DNA from: an uncultured Lachnospiraceae bacterium
Lineage (GTDB): Bacteria; Bacillota; Clostridia; Lachnospirales; Lachnospiraceae
Assembly (NCBI GenBank): GCA_947629565.1
Contig: CANREG010000025.1
Span: 1-37,363, forward strand
Length of the DNA: 37,363 nucleotides
Direction of reading: 5' to 3'
The notes under the pieces were generated by a model that saw only the letters and a program-made list of their open reading frames with translations, had not been told where the DNA came from and made no database searches. Shown one piece after another: positions 1 through 8,396 of this stretch (its first letter is position 1; every line of letters starts with the position of its first letter). The translations under genes and the position numbers were made by a program.

Positions 1-1
1 A

Positions 2-1659
2 TCGGCTCTGCCCTTTAGTAACTATTCACATATCTTATATCAGATTTTTGAGTTTACACAAAACTTGAAACGGTCTCAAAGCAGATTCAACTTACAGGAA
101 TTAGTAAGCGCCATGTATCTGGAATTAATCAACGGACTTCAGATCTTTGCTATACAGCAGCAACAGCTTTGTTGGATAAGTTACAGTGGCATAAAAAAGA
201 TATTAAGATTCTTATATTTATAACACAAGGTAGTAATTATGTAATCCCATCTACGGCATTTTTTTTGCATAAAAGACTGGAACTATGTAAAGATTGTGTT
301 GCTTTTGATGTTAATCTGGGGTGTTCCAGTTTTAATGTAGGGGTACATATTGTATCAGCTCTTTTGCAAAATTGTCAGCAGTCGGATAAAGCATTATTGC
401 TTATAGGTGATACTGCTGCTCAGGTACTAAGACCAGAAACGAACATAAAGACAGAAGTAATAGCTGATCAGATGATATTTGGTTCTGCCGGAGCAGCAAT
501 TGCTATGGAGAAAGTGGAACAGCATAAAATTAGATTTTTTACTAAATCAGACGGAACGGGGTTTGATGCAATTATCAGACATAAAGATCGTCCTACTGCC
601 ATGGATGGAGAGAAAGTTTTTGAGTTTGCAATTAACGATGTGTCTGATGATGTAAAATCCTTTAAAAAACATTTTGATTTAAAAGAAGAGGATATTGATT
701 ACTATGTATTTCATCAAGCACAAAAATTAATATTGGACAATATAGCAGATAATTGTAAGATTCCTGAAAACAAAGAACTTAGATCTCTTTGTGAGTACGG
801 TAATACATCTGGAACATCTGTGGCGGTCTCAATATGTGCAAATATAGATAAATTTGCTGATAAAGATAATGTAAAATTTTTTTTGTGTGGGTTTGGAGTT
901 GGTCTGTCATGGGGTGGTGTTTACACAGAAATACCAACGAAAAATATTCTTCCCATTATTGAAACAGATGAGCATTATGATGAAGATAAACTTCCTGATT
1001 CCGATTTGCAGGATAAGTGCATTCTGGTTATGGATGCCGATCGGGGGCTGGGGGAATTTATGAGTTGCTATGTGAAGGAGCAAACGGCCTCTGTTGTGAT
1101 GGCGGGGATGGATATACGACGGATGAAAGAGGTTCAAAAGGATTTCATTTTGGAATCTCATGTAGTAGAGATAAATGAAAGAAATACAGCTTTTCGGGAT
1201 GTGATTTCGTATTGCCAAGAAAAGAAATTGGAGTTCGATGGAATAATATTTCCAGAGCAGACATGTGACATGAAGCAATATGTAGATGATATTCGTCTTC
1301 TGCAGTGCGCAGGTTTATTAAAAGAGAAATGTAGTCTTGTTTTCATATCGGATATAGAAGGTTTTAAGGAAATTGACAAGAAACGGTATCTGCAGGCAAA
1401 AGCCAGATTGGAAAACGATATTGATTTGCTGTCGGAAGGGCTTACAGAAAAGCAGAGGATCAATGCTGTTATGTATGATAGTTCTAAATTGGAACTGGTG
1501 GATATAATCGGCAGTGGCGGAGAATGGATGACAAAGTATTTGCAGTTAGGTTGCCCGGAAAAGATGGCGAGACAAATTTATATTGGACGTGCAGTAAAAT
1601 ACTTGTTGTCGGATGAATCGGCATATTCTACAGGAATGATACTGCCGGTCAATATGTAA
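2..1659 (+). pseudogene. Ketoacyl-ACP synthase III-SDR fusion, 5' partial with apparent frameshift
   Basis: This is a two-domain protein. The first domain is KAS III (thiolase fold) and would condense an acyl group with a malonyl-carrier-protein type extender. Counting residues from the TTG at 169, the Cys-His-Asn triad is C52 (GCSSF), H182 (FHQAQ) and N212 (GNTSG). From about residue 280 a short-chain dehydrogenase-like domain follows, with S394 and a Y407-x3-K411 pair, but its nucleotide loop reads DADRGLG instead of TGASSGIG. The TTG at 169 has no ribosome site and would delete about 50 residues of the fold. Homologous N-terminal sequence (SALP...Y) is readable from base 2 in another frame, and it joins the main frame if one base is added in the A-run at 60-63. 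I therefore annotate a gene cut by the window edge and frameshifted, either truly or by sequencing error. The gene at 2725 plus the SDR at 3747 form the unfused equivalent. Confidence 0.7.
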
Positions 1660-1704
1660 TGTAGAACAAGTCTAAGTATATTGATTTAGAAGGAAAGATT
1701 TAAG

Positions 1705-2415
1705 ATGAAAGAGAAATTAAAAAATATTTTAATTACGGGTGCTTCCTCAGGAATCGGAGAAGCAACTGCAAAATATTTGTCTGGACAGGGATATAATTTA
1801 ATACTGACTGGCAGAAACGAAGACAAGCTGGGTAAATTACAAAAGGAACTGGAATGTATAGTTTATCCTATGGATTTGGCAGATCTAGAAAAAATTCCGA
1901 AAGTATTTGAATTTTGTTATGACAGAGGCATAAAATTAGATGGTTTAGTACATAGTGCGGGTGTTGGAGGTTTCGATACGATAAGAACACTTGAATTAAA
2001 AGAAGTAGAGTATATGACAAGGGTTAATTATTTTTCGCTCGTTTCATTAGTAAAATATTTTATAAGAAAAAAATATTCTAATGATGGAGGCAGCATTGTA
2101 GCAATATCTTCATTGGCGGCATATACTGCGGATGCCAGCATGGCTGCTTATGCTGGGACTAAAAGCGCCATCAATACATTAATTAGAGTTACAGCTAACG
2201 AATGTGCAAAAAGGAAAATTCGTGCAAATGCCGTTCTTCCGGGGATGGTAAAGACAGCGATGGCAGAGGGCGCTGATAATTATGTTGCGGAAAATCAGCC
2301 ATATGGTTTTATTGAAAAAGAACAAGTAGCATATCTTATAGAATTTTTATTGTCTGATAAGGCGCAATACATAACAGGAAGTGAAATCCCTGTGTCGGGG
2401 GGATTAAAATTTTGA
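1705..2415 (+). CDS. Short-chain dehydrogenase/reductase, FabG-like
   Basis: A 236-aa classical SDR, the usual length for FabG-type 3-oxoacyl-ACP reductases. The Rossmann loop TGASSGIG lies near residues 11-18, and the catalytic Ser (AISSLAAY) and Tyr-x3-Lys (YAGTK) follow at about residues 135-155. The C-terminal ITGSEIPVSGG is typical of the family. An A/G-rich ribosome site (GAAGGAAAG) precedes the ATG. It lies between a KAS III-SDR fusion and an acyl carrier protein, which suggests that it reduces a carrier-bound 3-oxoacyl intermediate to the 3-hydroxyacyl form. A sugar dehydrogenase role cannot be excluded from sequence alone. The gene is AT-rich, like the whole 1-8300 segment. Confidence 0.85.
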   Translation: MKEKLKNILITGASSGIGEATAKYLSGQGYNLILTGRNEDKLGKLQKELECIVYPMDLADLEKIPKVFEFCYDRGIKLDGLVHSAGVGGFDTIRTLELKEVEYMTRVNYFSLVSLVKYFIRKKYSNDGGSIVAISSLAAYTADASMAAYAGTKSAINTLIRVTANECAKRKIRANAVLPGMVKTAMAEGADNYVAENQPYGFIEKEQVAYLIEFLLSDKAQYITGSEIPVSGGLKF

Positions 2416-2455
2416 TTTAAGTAACGTTATAAATATGTAAAGGAGAAATTGCCTA

Positions 2456-2674
2456 ATGACAAGAGATGAAATGTTAGAAATAATTGCGGATATTCTTGAA
2501 GTAGAAATAGATGAGGTTCAAGAAGACAAACGCTTAGAGGATTATGATACATGGGATTCAGTTGCTGTGTTGGGAGTTATTTCGGTGATCAACGAAAAAT
2601 TTAATAGATTTCCGCATGCTTCAGAGATCCAGAAATATGTGACAGTTAAAGATTTAATGGATAATTTTCGTTAA
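2456..2674 (+). CDS. Acyl carrier protein
   Basis: A 72-aa acidic, helical protein with the phosphopantetheine attachment serine in a WDSVAVL motif (the usual DSL core appears as DSV) near residues 34-36. Its length and helical pattern fit ACP/PCP-type carriers. The start follows AAAGGAGAAA. It lies downstream of an SDR and upstream of KAS III genes, so it is the likely carrier on which a short acyl chain is built and reduced. The housekeeping AcpP gene normally sits beside fabF, plsX or rnc. This context is different, which indicates a dedicated, pathway-specific carrier. Confidence 0.85.
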   Translation: MTRDEMLEIIADILEVEIDEVQEDKRLEDYDTWDSVAVLGVISVINEKFNRFPHASEIQKYVTVKDLMDNFR

Positions 2675-2724
2675 TTTTAGCACATGATTCACATGTAAAA
2701 ATTTGTGTGGAGTCCGGAGTGAAG

Positions 2725-3732
2725 ATGATGCAAGGAGAAATTACAAACATAAGCATAAGAGGGATTGTTTCAGCAGTACCGCAAAACAAGGTTGATAATG
2801 ATAAATATATAGACCTATTTTCTGAAAGAAGAATCAAAAAGCAAATTGATTTGACTGGGATTGAAAAAAGAAGAGTTACAAAGGAAGGGCAGAAGGCGTC
2901 GGATTTAGCGACAATAGCGGCTGATGATTTATTAGATCGACTGGGCTGGGAGAGAAACAGTATTGATGTTTTAGTTTTTGTAACACAATCTGAAGATTTG
3001 AGCAGACCAAGTTCGGCTTTTTTGATACAGGATCGCCTCAAGCTAGGTAACGATTGTTTGGTTTATGATATTAATATGGGCTGTTCCGGGTATATAGGAG
3101 GTTTAACTACGGTTTGTAGTATTTTGCAGCAGACGAAGGGAAGGGGCTTATTGCTTGTAGGCGAAAGCAATGCTCAAGCGGGCGAAGACATTGATAGAAA
3201 CCAATTGTTAGAGGGCGATGCAGCTGCAGCAACGGCTTTGGAATATTGCTTGCATGCAGAACCAATGCTTTTTTCGCATTATAGTGATGGATCCCGTGCT
3301 CATCTTTTATACAAAAACAATAAAGGTATGAGTTATATGGACGGCAATGGCGTGTTGTTGTTTGGTCTTGATACAGTAGCAGAAGAAATAATGAAATTCA
3401 TGGCAGAATATAACATAGCTGCAGATGAGGTTGATAATTATGTTTTTCATCAGGCGCAAAAGATGATAGTGGAGGGCATTGTTCAAGAAACACGAATTCC
3501 AGCAGATAAAGTGTTGATGTCTTGCAAAGATTTTGGAAATACATCTTCAGCATCTATTCCCTTAACTTTGTGTGTGAATGCAGATCAAAGAGGTAAGAAA
3601 AAGGTATTAATGTGTGGATATGGTATAGGATTATCTTGTGGGATTGCTTATGTGAAATTGGATTTTTCATCGGTATTTCCGCTAATAGAGACAGATTATG
3701 TATATGATGACAGGACAAAATTTGGATTATAA
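2725..3732 (+). CDS. Ketoacyl-ACP synthase III family protein
   Basis: About 335 aa from the ATG at 2725, which has GGAG five bases upstream. An in-frame GTG at 2707 and an ATG at 2728 are alternatives. KAS III features are all present: the catalytic C120 in MGCSGYIGG, H242 in VFHQAQK, N272 in DFGNTSSAS, and a C-terminal GYGIGLSCG loop. These enzymes start chains by condensing an acyl-CoA or acyl-ACP with malonyl-ACP, and some relatives instead transfer acyl groups. It ends 14 bases before the next SDR. Its C-terminus (PLIETDYVYDD) matches the linker of the fusion protein at the window start (PIIETDEHYDED), so the 2725/3747 pair is the unfused version of that protein. Confidence 0.85.
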   Translation: MMQGEITNISIRGIVSAVPQNKVDNDKYIDLFSERRIKKQIDLTGIEKRRVTKEGQKASDLATIAADDLLDRLGWERNSIDVLVFVTQSEDLSRPSSAFLIQDRLKLGNDCLVYDINMGCSGYIGGLTTVCSILQQTKGRGLLLVGESNAQAGEDIDRNQLLEGDAAAATALEYCLHAEPMLFSHYSDGSRAHLLYKNNKGMSYMDGNGVLLFGLDTVAEEIMKFMAEYNIAADEVDNYVFHQAQKMIVEGIVQETRIPADKVLMSCKDFGNTSSASIPLTLCVNADQRGKKKVLMCGYGIGLSCGIAYVKLDFSSVFPLIETDYVYDDRTKFGL

Positions 3733-3746
3733 AAGGAGACGGTATT

Positions 3747-4493
3747 ATGAATACGAAAAAGCAGGCATATCTTATTACCGGAGCTACATCTGGCATTGGG
3801 AAAGCTTGTGCATATTTGTTGGCGCATAATGGTTGTGATTTATATATCGTGGGAAGAAATCGAGAAATATTAGATACAATGGCGACAGAATTGCCAGGAA
3901 AAACTGTTCCAATATGTTATGATTTAAATGATTTAGAAAATATTAAAGAAATATTTGATGATTATGGGATAAATAAAGAAAAATTGGATGGACTTATATA
4001 TTGTGCGGGAGTAGATGCTGCTTGGCCAGTAAAAGTAAATTCTATTTCTGCTATGCAAGAAGTGATGAATGTGAACTGCTTTGCTTTTGTCGAGATGTCC
4101 AGAATTTTTTATAAAAAACAATATTCAAATCAAAATGCTTCTATTGTAGCAATTTCTTCTATTGCAAGCTTGACAAATGAGCCGGGAATGATTGCATATT
4201 CCGTTTCTAAAGCGGCACTAAATTCTGCAGTTAAGACAATGTCGAAGGAATTTATTCGTAGAGGAATACGAGTTAATGCAATCCTGCCGGGAGCAGTAAA
4301 AACTCCAATGTCAGAAAAAAAGGAAAAAGTTTTTTCAGAAATAGAAAAAACAGAAGAAAATAAAAGTAACATTCAGCCATTGGGAGTGATTCCAACAGAT
4401 ATAATTGCGAGACAAATAAAATTTCTATTGTCAGATGATTCAGGGTATACAACAGGAGAGTTAATAACTGTTAGTGGAGGAAGAAATTATTGA
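3747..4493 (+). CDS. Short-chain dehydrogenase/reductase
   Basis: A 248-aa classical SDR with TGATSGIG near residues 12-19, an AISSIAS serine motif, the catalytic YSVSK, an NAILPGAVKTPM loop after the active site, and a terminal TTGELITVSGG. All catalytic residues are intact. The start follows AAAAGGAGAC. It is probably translationally coupled to the KAS III gene 14 bases upstream. This KAS III-SDR pair has the same order as the fused protein at the left edge of the window. The likely role is reduction of a 3-oxoacyl carrier-bound intermediate. The exact substrate is unknown. Confidence 0.85.
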   Translation: MNTKKQAYLITGATSGIGKACAYLLAHNGCDLYIVGRNREILDTMATELPGKTVPICYDLNDLENIKEIFDDYGINKEKLDGLIYCAGVDAAWPVKVNSISAMQEVMNVNCFAFVEMSRIFYKKQYSNQNASIVAISSIASLTNEPGMIAYSVSKAALNSAVKTMSKEFIRRGIRVNAILPGAVKTPMSEKKEKVFSEIEKTEENKSNIQPLGVIPTDIIARQIKFLLSDDSGYTTGELITVSGGRNY

Positions 4494-4543
4494 TATGATA
4501 TTTTTAATAAAATGATAAAAGACTGAAGAAAGGAAGAATGTAA

Positions 4544-5602
4544 ATGTATTTTGAATTTGAGGATAAACAGATTACAGGAGTACTTTCTATTTTGCCTCAA
4601 TATGAGAGCGTTTTTGAAGATGAGACGGAAAATCCCTTTGATTCAAAAAATCGACGGTTGAGAAAAATTATCGGATTTGGAAATCGCAGGCGCGTAAAGG
4701 GAGATACGACACTTTCTGATATGTTGTTATATGGCATGAACCATTTGATTAATACAGGAAAACTAAAAAAGGAAGATATTGGAGCAATTGTGGTTGCAAC
4801 ATTATCTCAGGATTATCTATTGCCACAAGTCAGTATGATACTGCATGGTGAATTAGAATTATCTAAAGATGTGTTTTGCATTGATACGCCTCAAGCCTGT
4901 GCAGGATTTACGATGGGATTAATTGAGGCATTTATGCTTTTGGAACATATAAAAGATAAAAAGGTAATTTTGTGTACAGGGGAGATTTTTAATAGAAAAT
5001 CAGATCCTAATGAGCCTAAATTTGCTCATCCTTCTTTTGGAGGTGATGTGGCTAATATTACTATTATTGAAAACAAAATACAGAAACGTAAAATTTTTGC
5101 CAGTGTATATAATAACGGAAAGGATAGGAACGCATTATTTATAAAATATGGGGGCTTTAAATATCCTATGACAGAAGAACAATTAGCGGCTCAGACGAAT
5201 AACATTCCTACTATGGGTGTAGAGATGGATGGGTCGACAGTGTTTAATTTTGTGCAGAAAGAATTGCCGGATGCAATTAAAGAATTAATGGTTGAGGCTA
5301 ATGTTCTGGCAGAGAATATAGACTGGTGTTTGTTTCATCAACCTAATAAATTTATGTTGCAAAAGCTGGCAGAACGGATAGGAGTACCATATTCCAAAGT
5401 TCCAATGGACATTACAGAAAAATTGGGCAATTCTGATTCCGGAACCATACCGATTGTAATGACAACGGATGTTTCTAAAGATTTGTTAGAAAAAGATAAC
5501 ACTTGCTGTTTGTCCGGATTTGGCGGTGGGCTTACATGGGTGTCTATAATTATGGATATTGGCAATTTAGATTTCTGTGAAAACATTATTTCAAATTTAT
5601 AG
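4544..5602 (+). CDS. Ketoacyl-ACP synthase III family protein, divergent
   Basis: A 352-aa KAS III homologue with C119 in the classical ACAGF motif, H265 in FHQPNKF and N296 in GNSDSGTIP. It is clearly more distant from the other two KAS III proteins, which share HQAQ and GNTS motifs with each other. ACAGF and FHQPN are the forms seen in ordinary FabH and in flagellar or lipopolysaccharide-linked FabH2 proteins. Its stop codon at 5600-5602 overlaps the ribosome site of the following carrier protein, which suggests coupled expression. It may start or transfer a different acyl group from the first two enzymes. Confidence 0.82.
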   Translation: MYFEFEDKQITGVLSILPQYESVFEDETENPFDSKNRRLRKIIGFGNRRRVKGDTTLSDMLLYGMNHLINTGKLKKEDIGAIVVATLSQDYLLPQVSMILHGELELSKDVFCIDTPQACAGFTMGLIEAFMLLEHIKDKKVILCTGEIFNRKSDPNEPKFAHPSFGGDVANITIIENKIQKRKIFASVYNNGKDRNALFIKYGGFKYPMTEEQLAAQTNNIPTMGVEMDGSTVFNFVQKELPDAIKELMVEANVLAENIDWCLFHQPNKFMLQKLAERIGVPYSKVPMDITEKLGNSDSGTIPIVMTTDVSKDLLEKDNTCCLSGFGGGLTWVSIIMDIGNLDFCENIISNL

Positions 5603-5619
5603 AGAGGTGGATTTTGACT

Positions 5620-5859
5620 ATGGAAGAAATTTATTTGATTTTAGAAGATTTGAGGCCGGAATTTTCTTTTAGAGAAAGTGATAATTTTGTGGAGGATGGC
5701 TATTTGGATTCTTTTGATATAGTCTCCCTCGTCTCCATACTAGAAGAAAAATATAATATTATCATTGACGGTTTAGATGTGCTTCCGGAAAATTTTGAAA
5801 GTGTAGAAGCAATTATTAAGTTGATTCAAAAAAATGGAGGAAATATCCAAAGTATATAA
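5620..5859 (+). CDS. Acyl/peptidyl carrier protein, DltC-like
   Basis: About 79 aa from the ATG at 5620. A TTG at 5614 is too close to the GAGGTG ribosome site. The phosphopantetheine serine is in GYLDSFDIVSLV, the pattern typical of DltC and small stand-alone peptidyl carriers. It lies directly between a KAS III gene and an adenylation enzyme. The reading that fits best is that the next gene activates an amino acid and loads it on this protein, as in DltA-DltC. It differs clearly from the carrier at 2456, so the cluster has two non-equivalent carriers. Confidence 0.85.
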   Translation: MEEIYLILEDLRPEFSFRESDNFVEDGYLDSFDIVSLVSILEEKYNIIIDGLDVLPENFESVEAIIKLIQKNGGNIQSI

Positions 5860-5880
5860 ATATTTAAAGGAGACGTGTGT

Positions 5881-7404
5881 ATGCAGACATCTGTATTATC
5901 ATATTTGGAAGATATGGTAACCAAATTACCGAATAAGGTGGCTTTTTTTGATTTGGAAAACCAAATTACCTTTTTACAGTTGCGGAACCGTGCAGTTGAT
6001 TTGGCTTTTGAAATACAAAAAAAAGTAATAGACAGGAGAAATCCGATTTTAATTTATTTGCCCAAAACGGTTGATAGTATTGTGGCGTTTATGGGTGTTT
6101 TATATAGTGGTAACTTTTATACGCCGACGGATATAAGGTTTCCTGCAGAAAAGGTAAAAAGCATAATTGAGACATTAAATCCAACAGCGATTATTGTCAA
6201 CAGCAAAACGAAAGAAAAGCTTCAGCAAATAGAAGAAAAAGAATTAGATAATTTAATCAATATAGATACGGTTGAGATTTCAAACCGTTATGGGGAGTCA
6301 AAAGAATTAATTAGCAAGATATTAGATGTTGATCCGGTTTATACATTTTTTACTTCTGGTTCAACAGGCACCCCAAAGGGTGTAATTATTAATAATCATA
6401 ATATTATAGATTATATAGACTGGGCGGTAGATACATTTCATATTGACGAAAGTACGGTAATGGGAAATCAATCACCTTTTTATTTTGACATTTCAACGCA
6501 GGATATTTATGCAACACTAAAAACAGGGGCAACATTGGGAATTATTCCTGTTACATATTTTGCTTTTCCTATTAAGGCGTTGCAATTTATAAAAGAGAGA
6601 AATATTAACTTTTTATACTGGGTGCCTTCGGCATTTGTAAGTATTGCTAATTATGATTTGTTAAAGTCTATTGTGCTGGATAAAGTTGAATTGATTATGT
6701 TTGGCGGAGAAGTTATGCCGGTAAAACAGTTAAATTACTGGAAGAAATATTTGCCCAATCTAAAGACAATAGCGAATGTATATGGACCAACAGAAGCGAC
6801 GGTAAATTGTACTTATTATATAGTAGATAGGGAATTTAAGGATTCGGAAATGTTGCCGTTGGGGAAGGCGTGTGAAAATACAGGGTTATTGGTTTTAGAT
6901 GATAATAATATGCTGATTACGGATGCTCAACCTAACAAATTAGGTGAATTATGTATATATGGAAGTTCGCTTTCAGCGGGATATTGGAATGATGAAGAAA
7001 AAACCAATGAAAAATATATTGATAATCCATGTTGCAGGCATTATAAAGAAAAAATATATTTAACGGGAGATTTGGTTTATTACAACGAGAGAAAGGAACT
7101 TGTATTTGCAGGACGAAAAGATTTTCAAATTAAGCATTCCGGGTATCGCATTGAATTAGGTGAAATCGAAAATGCAGCCATGGGGAAAGAGGAGATTATT
7201 AATGTCTGTGCGGCATACCATCAAAAGCAAAAACAAATAGTATTGTTTTATCAAGGGAATATAGCTGAGGATGAGGTAAGGAATTATTTATTATCTGTAA
7301 TACCTAAATATATGGTTCCAACGATATACTATAATTTAAAAGCATTTCCATACAATGATAATGGGAAAATTGACAGAAAAAAATTGACTGAAGAATATTT
7401 ATGA
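5881..7404 (+). CDS. Amino-acid adenylation enzyme (NRPS A-domain/DltA-like)
   Basis: A 507-aa stand-alone adenylate-forming enzyme. The start is the ATG at 5881, eight bases after AAAGGAG. Core motifs in order: FFTSGSTGTPKG (A3, about residues 156-167), FDISTQDIYATL (A4, about 202), YGPTEATVNCTY (A5), LTGDL and GRKDFQIKHSGYRIELGEIE (A7-A8), and NDNGKIDRKKL with the C-terminal catalytic lysine (A10). The Asp of FDIS is the residue that binds the alpha-amino group in A domains, so an amino acid rather than a fatty acid is the likely substrate. There is no condensation or carrier domain. The small carrier directly upstream is the natural partner. Campylobacter jejuni Cj1307 is a comparable amino-acid-activating enzyme inside a flagellin glycosylation locus. 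Confidence 0.85.
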   Translation: MQTSVLSYLEDMVTKLPNKVAFFDLENQITFLQLRNRAVDLAFEIQKKVIDRRNPILIYLPKTVDSIVAFMGVLYSGNFYTPTDIRFPAEKVKSIIETLNPTAIIVNSKTKEKLQQIEEKELDNLINIDTVEISNRYGESKELISKILDVDPVYTFFTSGSTGTPKGVIINNHNIIDYIDWAVDTFHIDESTVMGNQSPFYFDISTQDIYATLKTGATLGIIPVTYFAFPIKALQFIKERNINFLYWVPSAFVSIANYDLLKSIVLDKVELIMFGGEVMPVKQLNYWKKYLPNLKTIANVYGPTEATVNCTYYIVDREFKDSEMLPLGKACENTGLLVLDDNNMLITDAQPNKLGELCIYGSSLSAGYWNDEEKTNEKYIDNPCCRHYKEKIYLTGDLVYYNERKELVFAGRKDFQIKHSGYRIELGEIENAAMGKEEIINVCAAYHQKQKQIVLFYQGNIAEDEVRNYLLSVIPKYMVPTIYYNLKAFPYNDNGKIDRKKLTEEYL

Positions 7405-7445
7405 TAATATGTTATAAGATATAACTTAGTTGAAGGGGTGAATTT

Positions 7446-8305
7446 ATGCGATTTGATAATATAATTATAATTGGTTCCGGCAAGATTGCCTGTGACTGTT
7501 TGGAACACCTTTTAACATTAGTGGATAAAAATAAATTATTAATATTGGAATCTGCTAAAAATAAGATTTCTATGCTTGAGCGAATTTGCAAAAAACAGAA
7601 TATAGTATATAAAAATATAGCTGGGGGGGTGTTGAAAATCTTGTTTTAGAATGGATACACAATAAATATACATTGATTATAAGTGCAAATAATCGATTTA
7701 TTTTTACACCAGCTATTATTAATTCAGCAAATACTGAAATTATTAATTTCCACTATGCATTACTTCCGCATTATCGAGGTATGAATATTCCTACATGGGT
7801 AATTTATAATGAGGAAACGCAAACAGGAATCACTTGGCATTATGTGACAGAGAAGATTGATTGTGGCAAAATAATTAGCCAAAAGGTAATAAAAATCGGA
7901 GAAAATACAACTGCATTTGATATTACCAGAGAAGGTATGCGTTTAGGAATAGAGGCATTTAAAGAGTTTATTGGGAAACTATTAGATACAAAGATAGACG
8001 GAAAAGAAGTTCAATACCCAATTGATGAACCAATATATAAAAATGCCATTTTACCCATGGATGGGAATCTGAATATTGATGAGTCAATGGATAAGATAGT
8101 CAGACTGCTTCATAGTTTTGATTATAGAGGAGCAGAAATTATTCCCAAGCTTAGAATGCAATACAAGGGAAAGAATTACTGTGTTGAAAGATATAGTGAA
8201 AAAGATACTGTATATTTTGACAAAAATATTATATTCAATAATAATGTATTGACCATTCAAGAGGGTGGAAAAGAGATTGTATTAATTTTAAAACAGTTAT
8301 CATAA
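7446..8305 (+). pseudogene. Formyltransferase-family protein, frame broken at a G7 tract
   Basis: Two adjacent reading frames make one protein of about 287 aa of the methionyl-tRNA/sugar formyltransferase fold. The first (7446-7649) has the N-terminal Rossmann start (IIIIGSGKIACDCL). The second continues in the +1 frame to 8305 and carries the catalytic Asn-x-His of INFHYALLPHYRG, the TGITWHY strand and the catalytic Asp of EKIDCGKII. The frames meet at the G-run 7623-7629, and one extra G restores a continuous gene. The family transfers formyl from 10-formyl-THF to an amine, and sugar N-formyltransferases act on dTDP- or UDP-aminosugars. At the end of a carrier/adenylation cluster next to pse genes, an amino-sugar or aminoacyl formylation role is plausible. 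The break may be phase variation, decay or a homopolymer sequencing error. Confidence 0.75.
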
Positions 8306-8322
8306 TGCTACGAACATTGTTC

Positions 8323-8351
8323 TTGCCTGTCTTTATCATCTTTGTTAAAAT
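8323..8351 (+). promoter_or_regulatory. Predicted sigma-A promoter of first ATPase unit
   Basis: TTGCCT (8323-8328), a 17-base spacer and TAAAAT (8346-8351), 74 bases from the -35 to the TTG start at 8397. The same hexamers, spacing and distance recur before the second copy of the gene (21832-21860), which supports conservation of a real promoter. It can also serve the pse genes, because only 21 bases separate the ATPase from pseC. Confidence 0.7.
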
Positions 8352-8396
8352 ATTACCAAACAATATATAATAACTATATATTCGGAGGTGAACGCA

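Noticed and set aside
169-171. TTG at 169 as the true start of the first gene
   Set aside because: No ribosome site, and it would remove the N-terminal part of the KAS III fold that is readable upstream in shifted frames.
2456-2674. Housekeeping fatty-acid synthesis cluster
   Set aside because: No fabD, fabF, fabZ, plsX or acc genes. The carriers and the adenylation enzyme fit a special modification pathway next to pse genes better.
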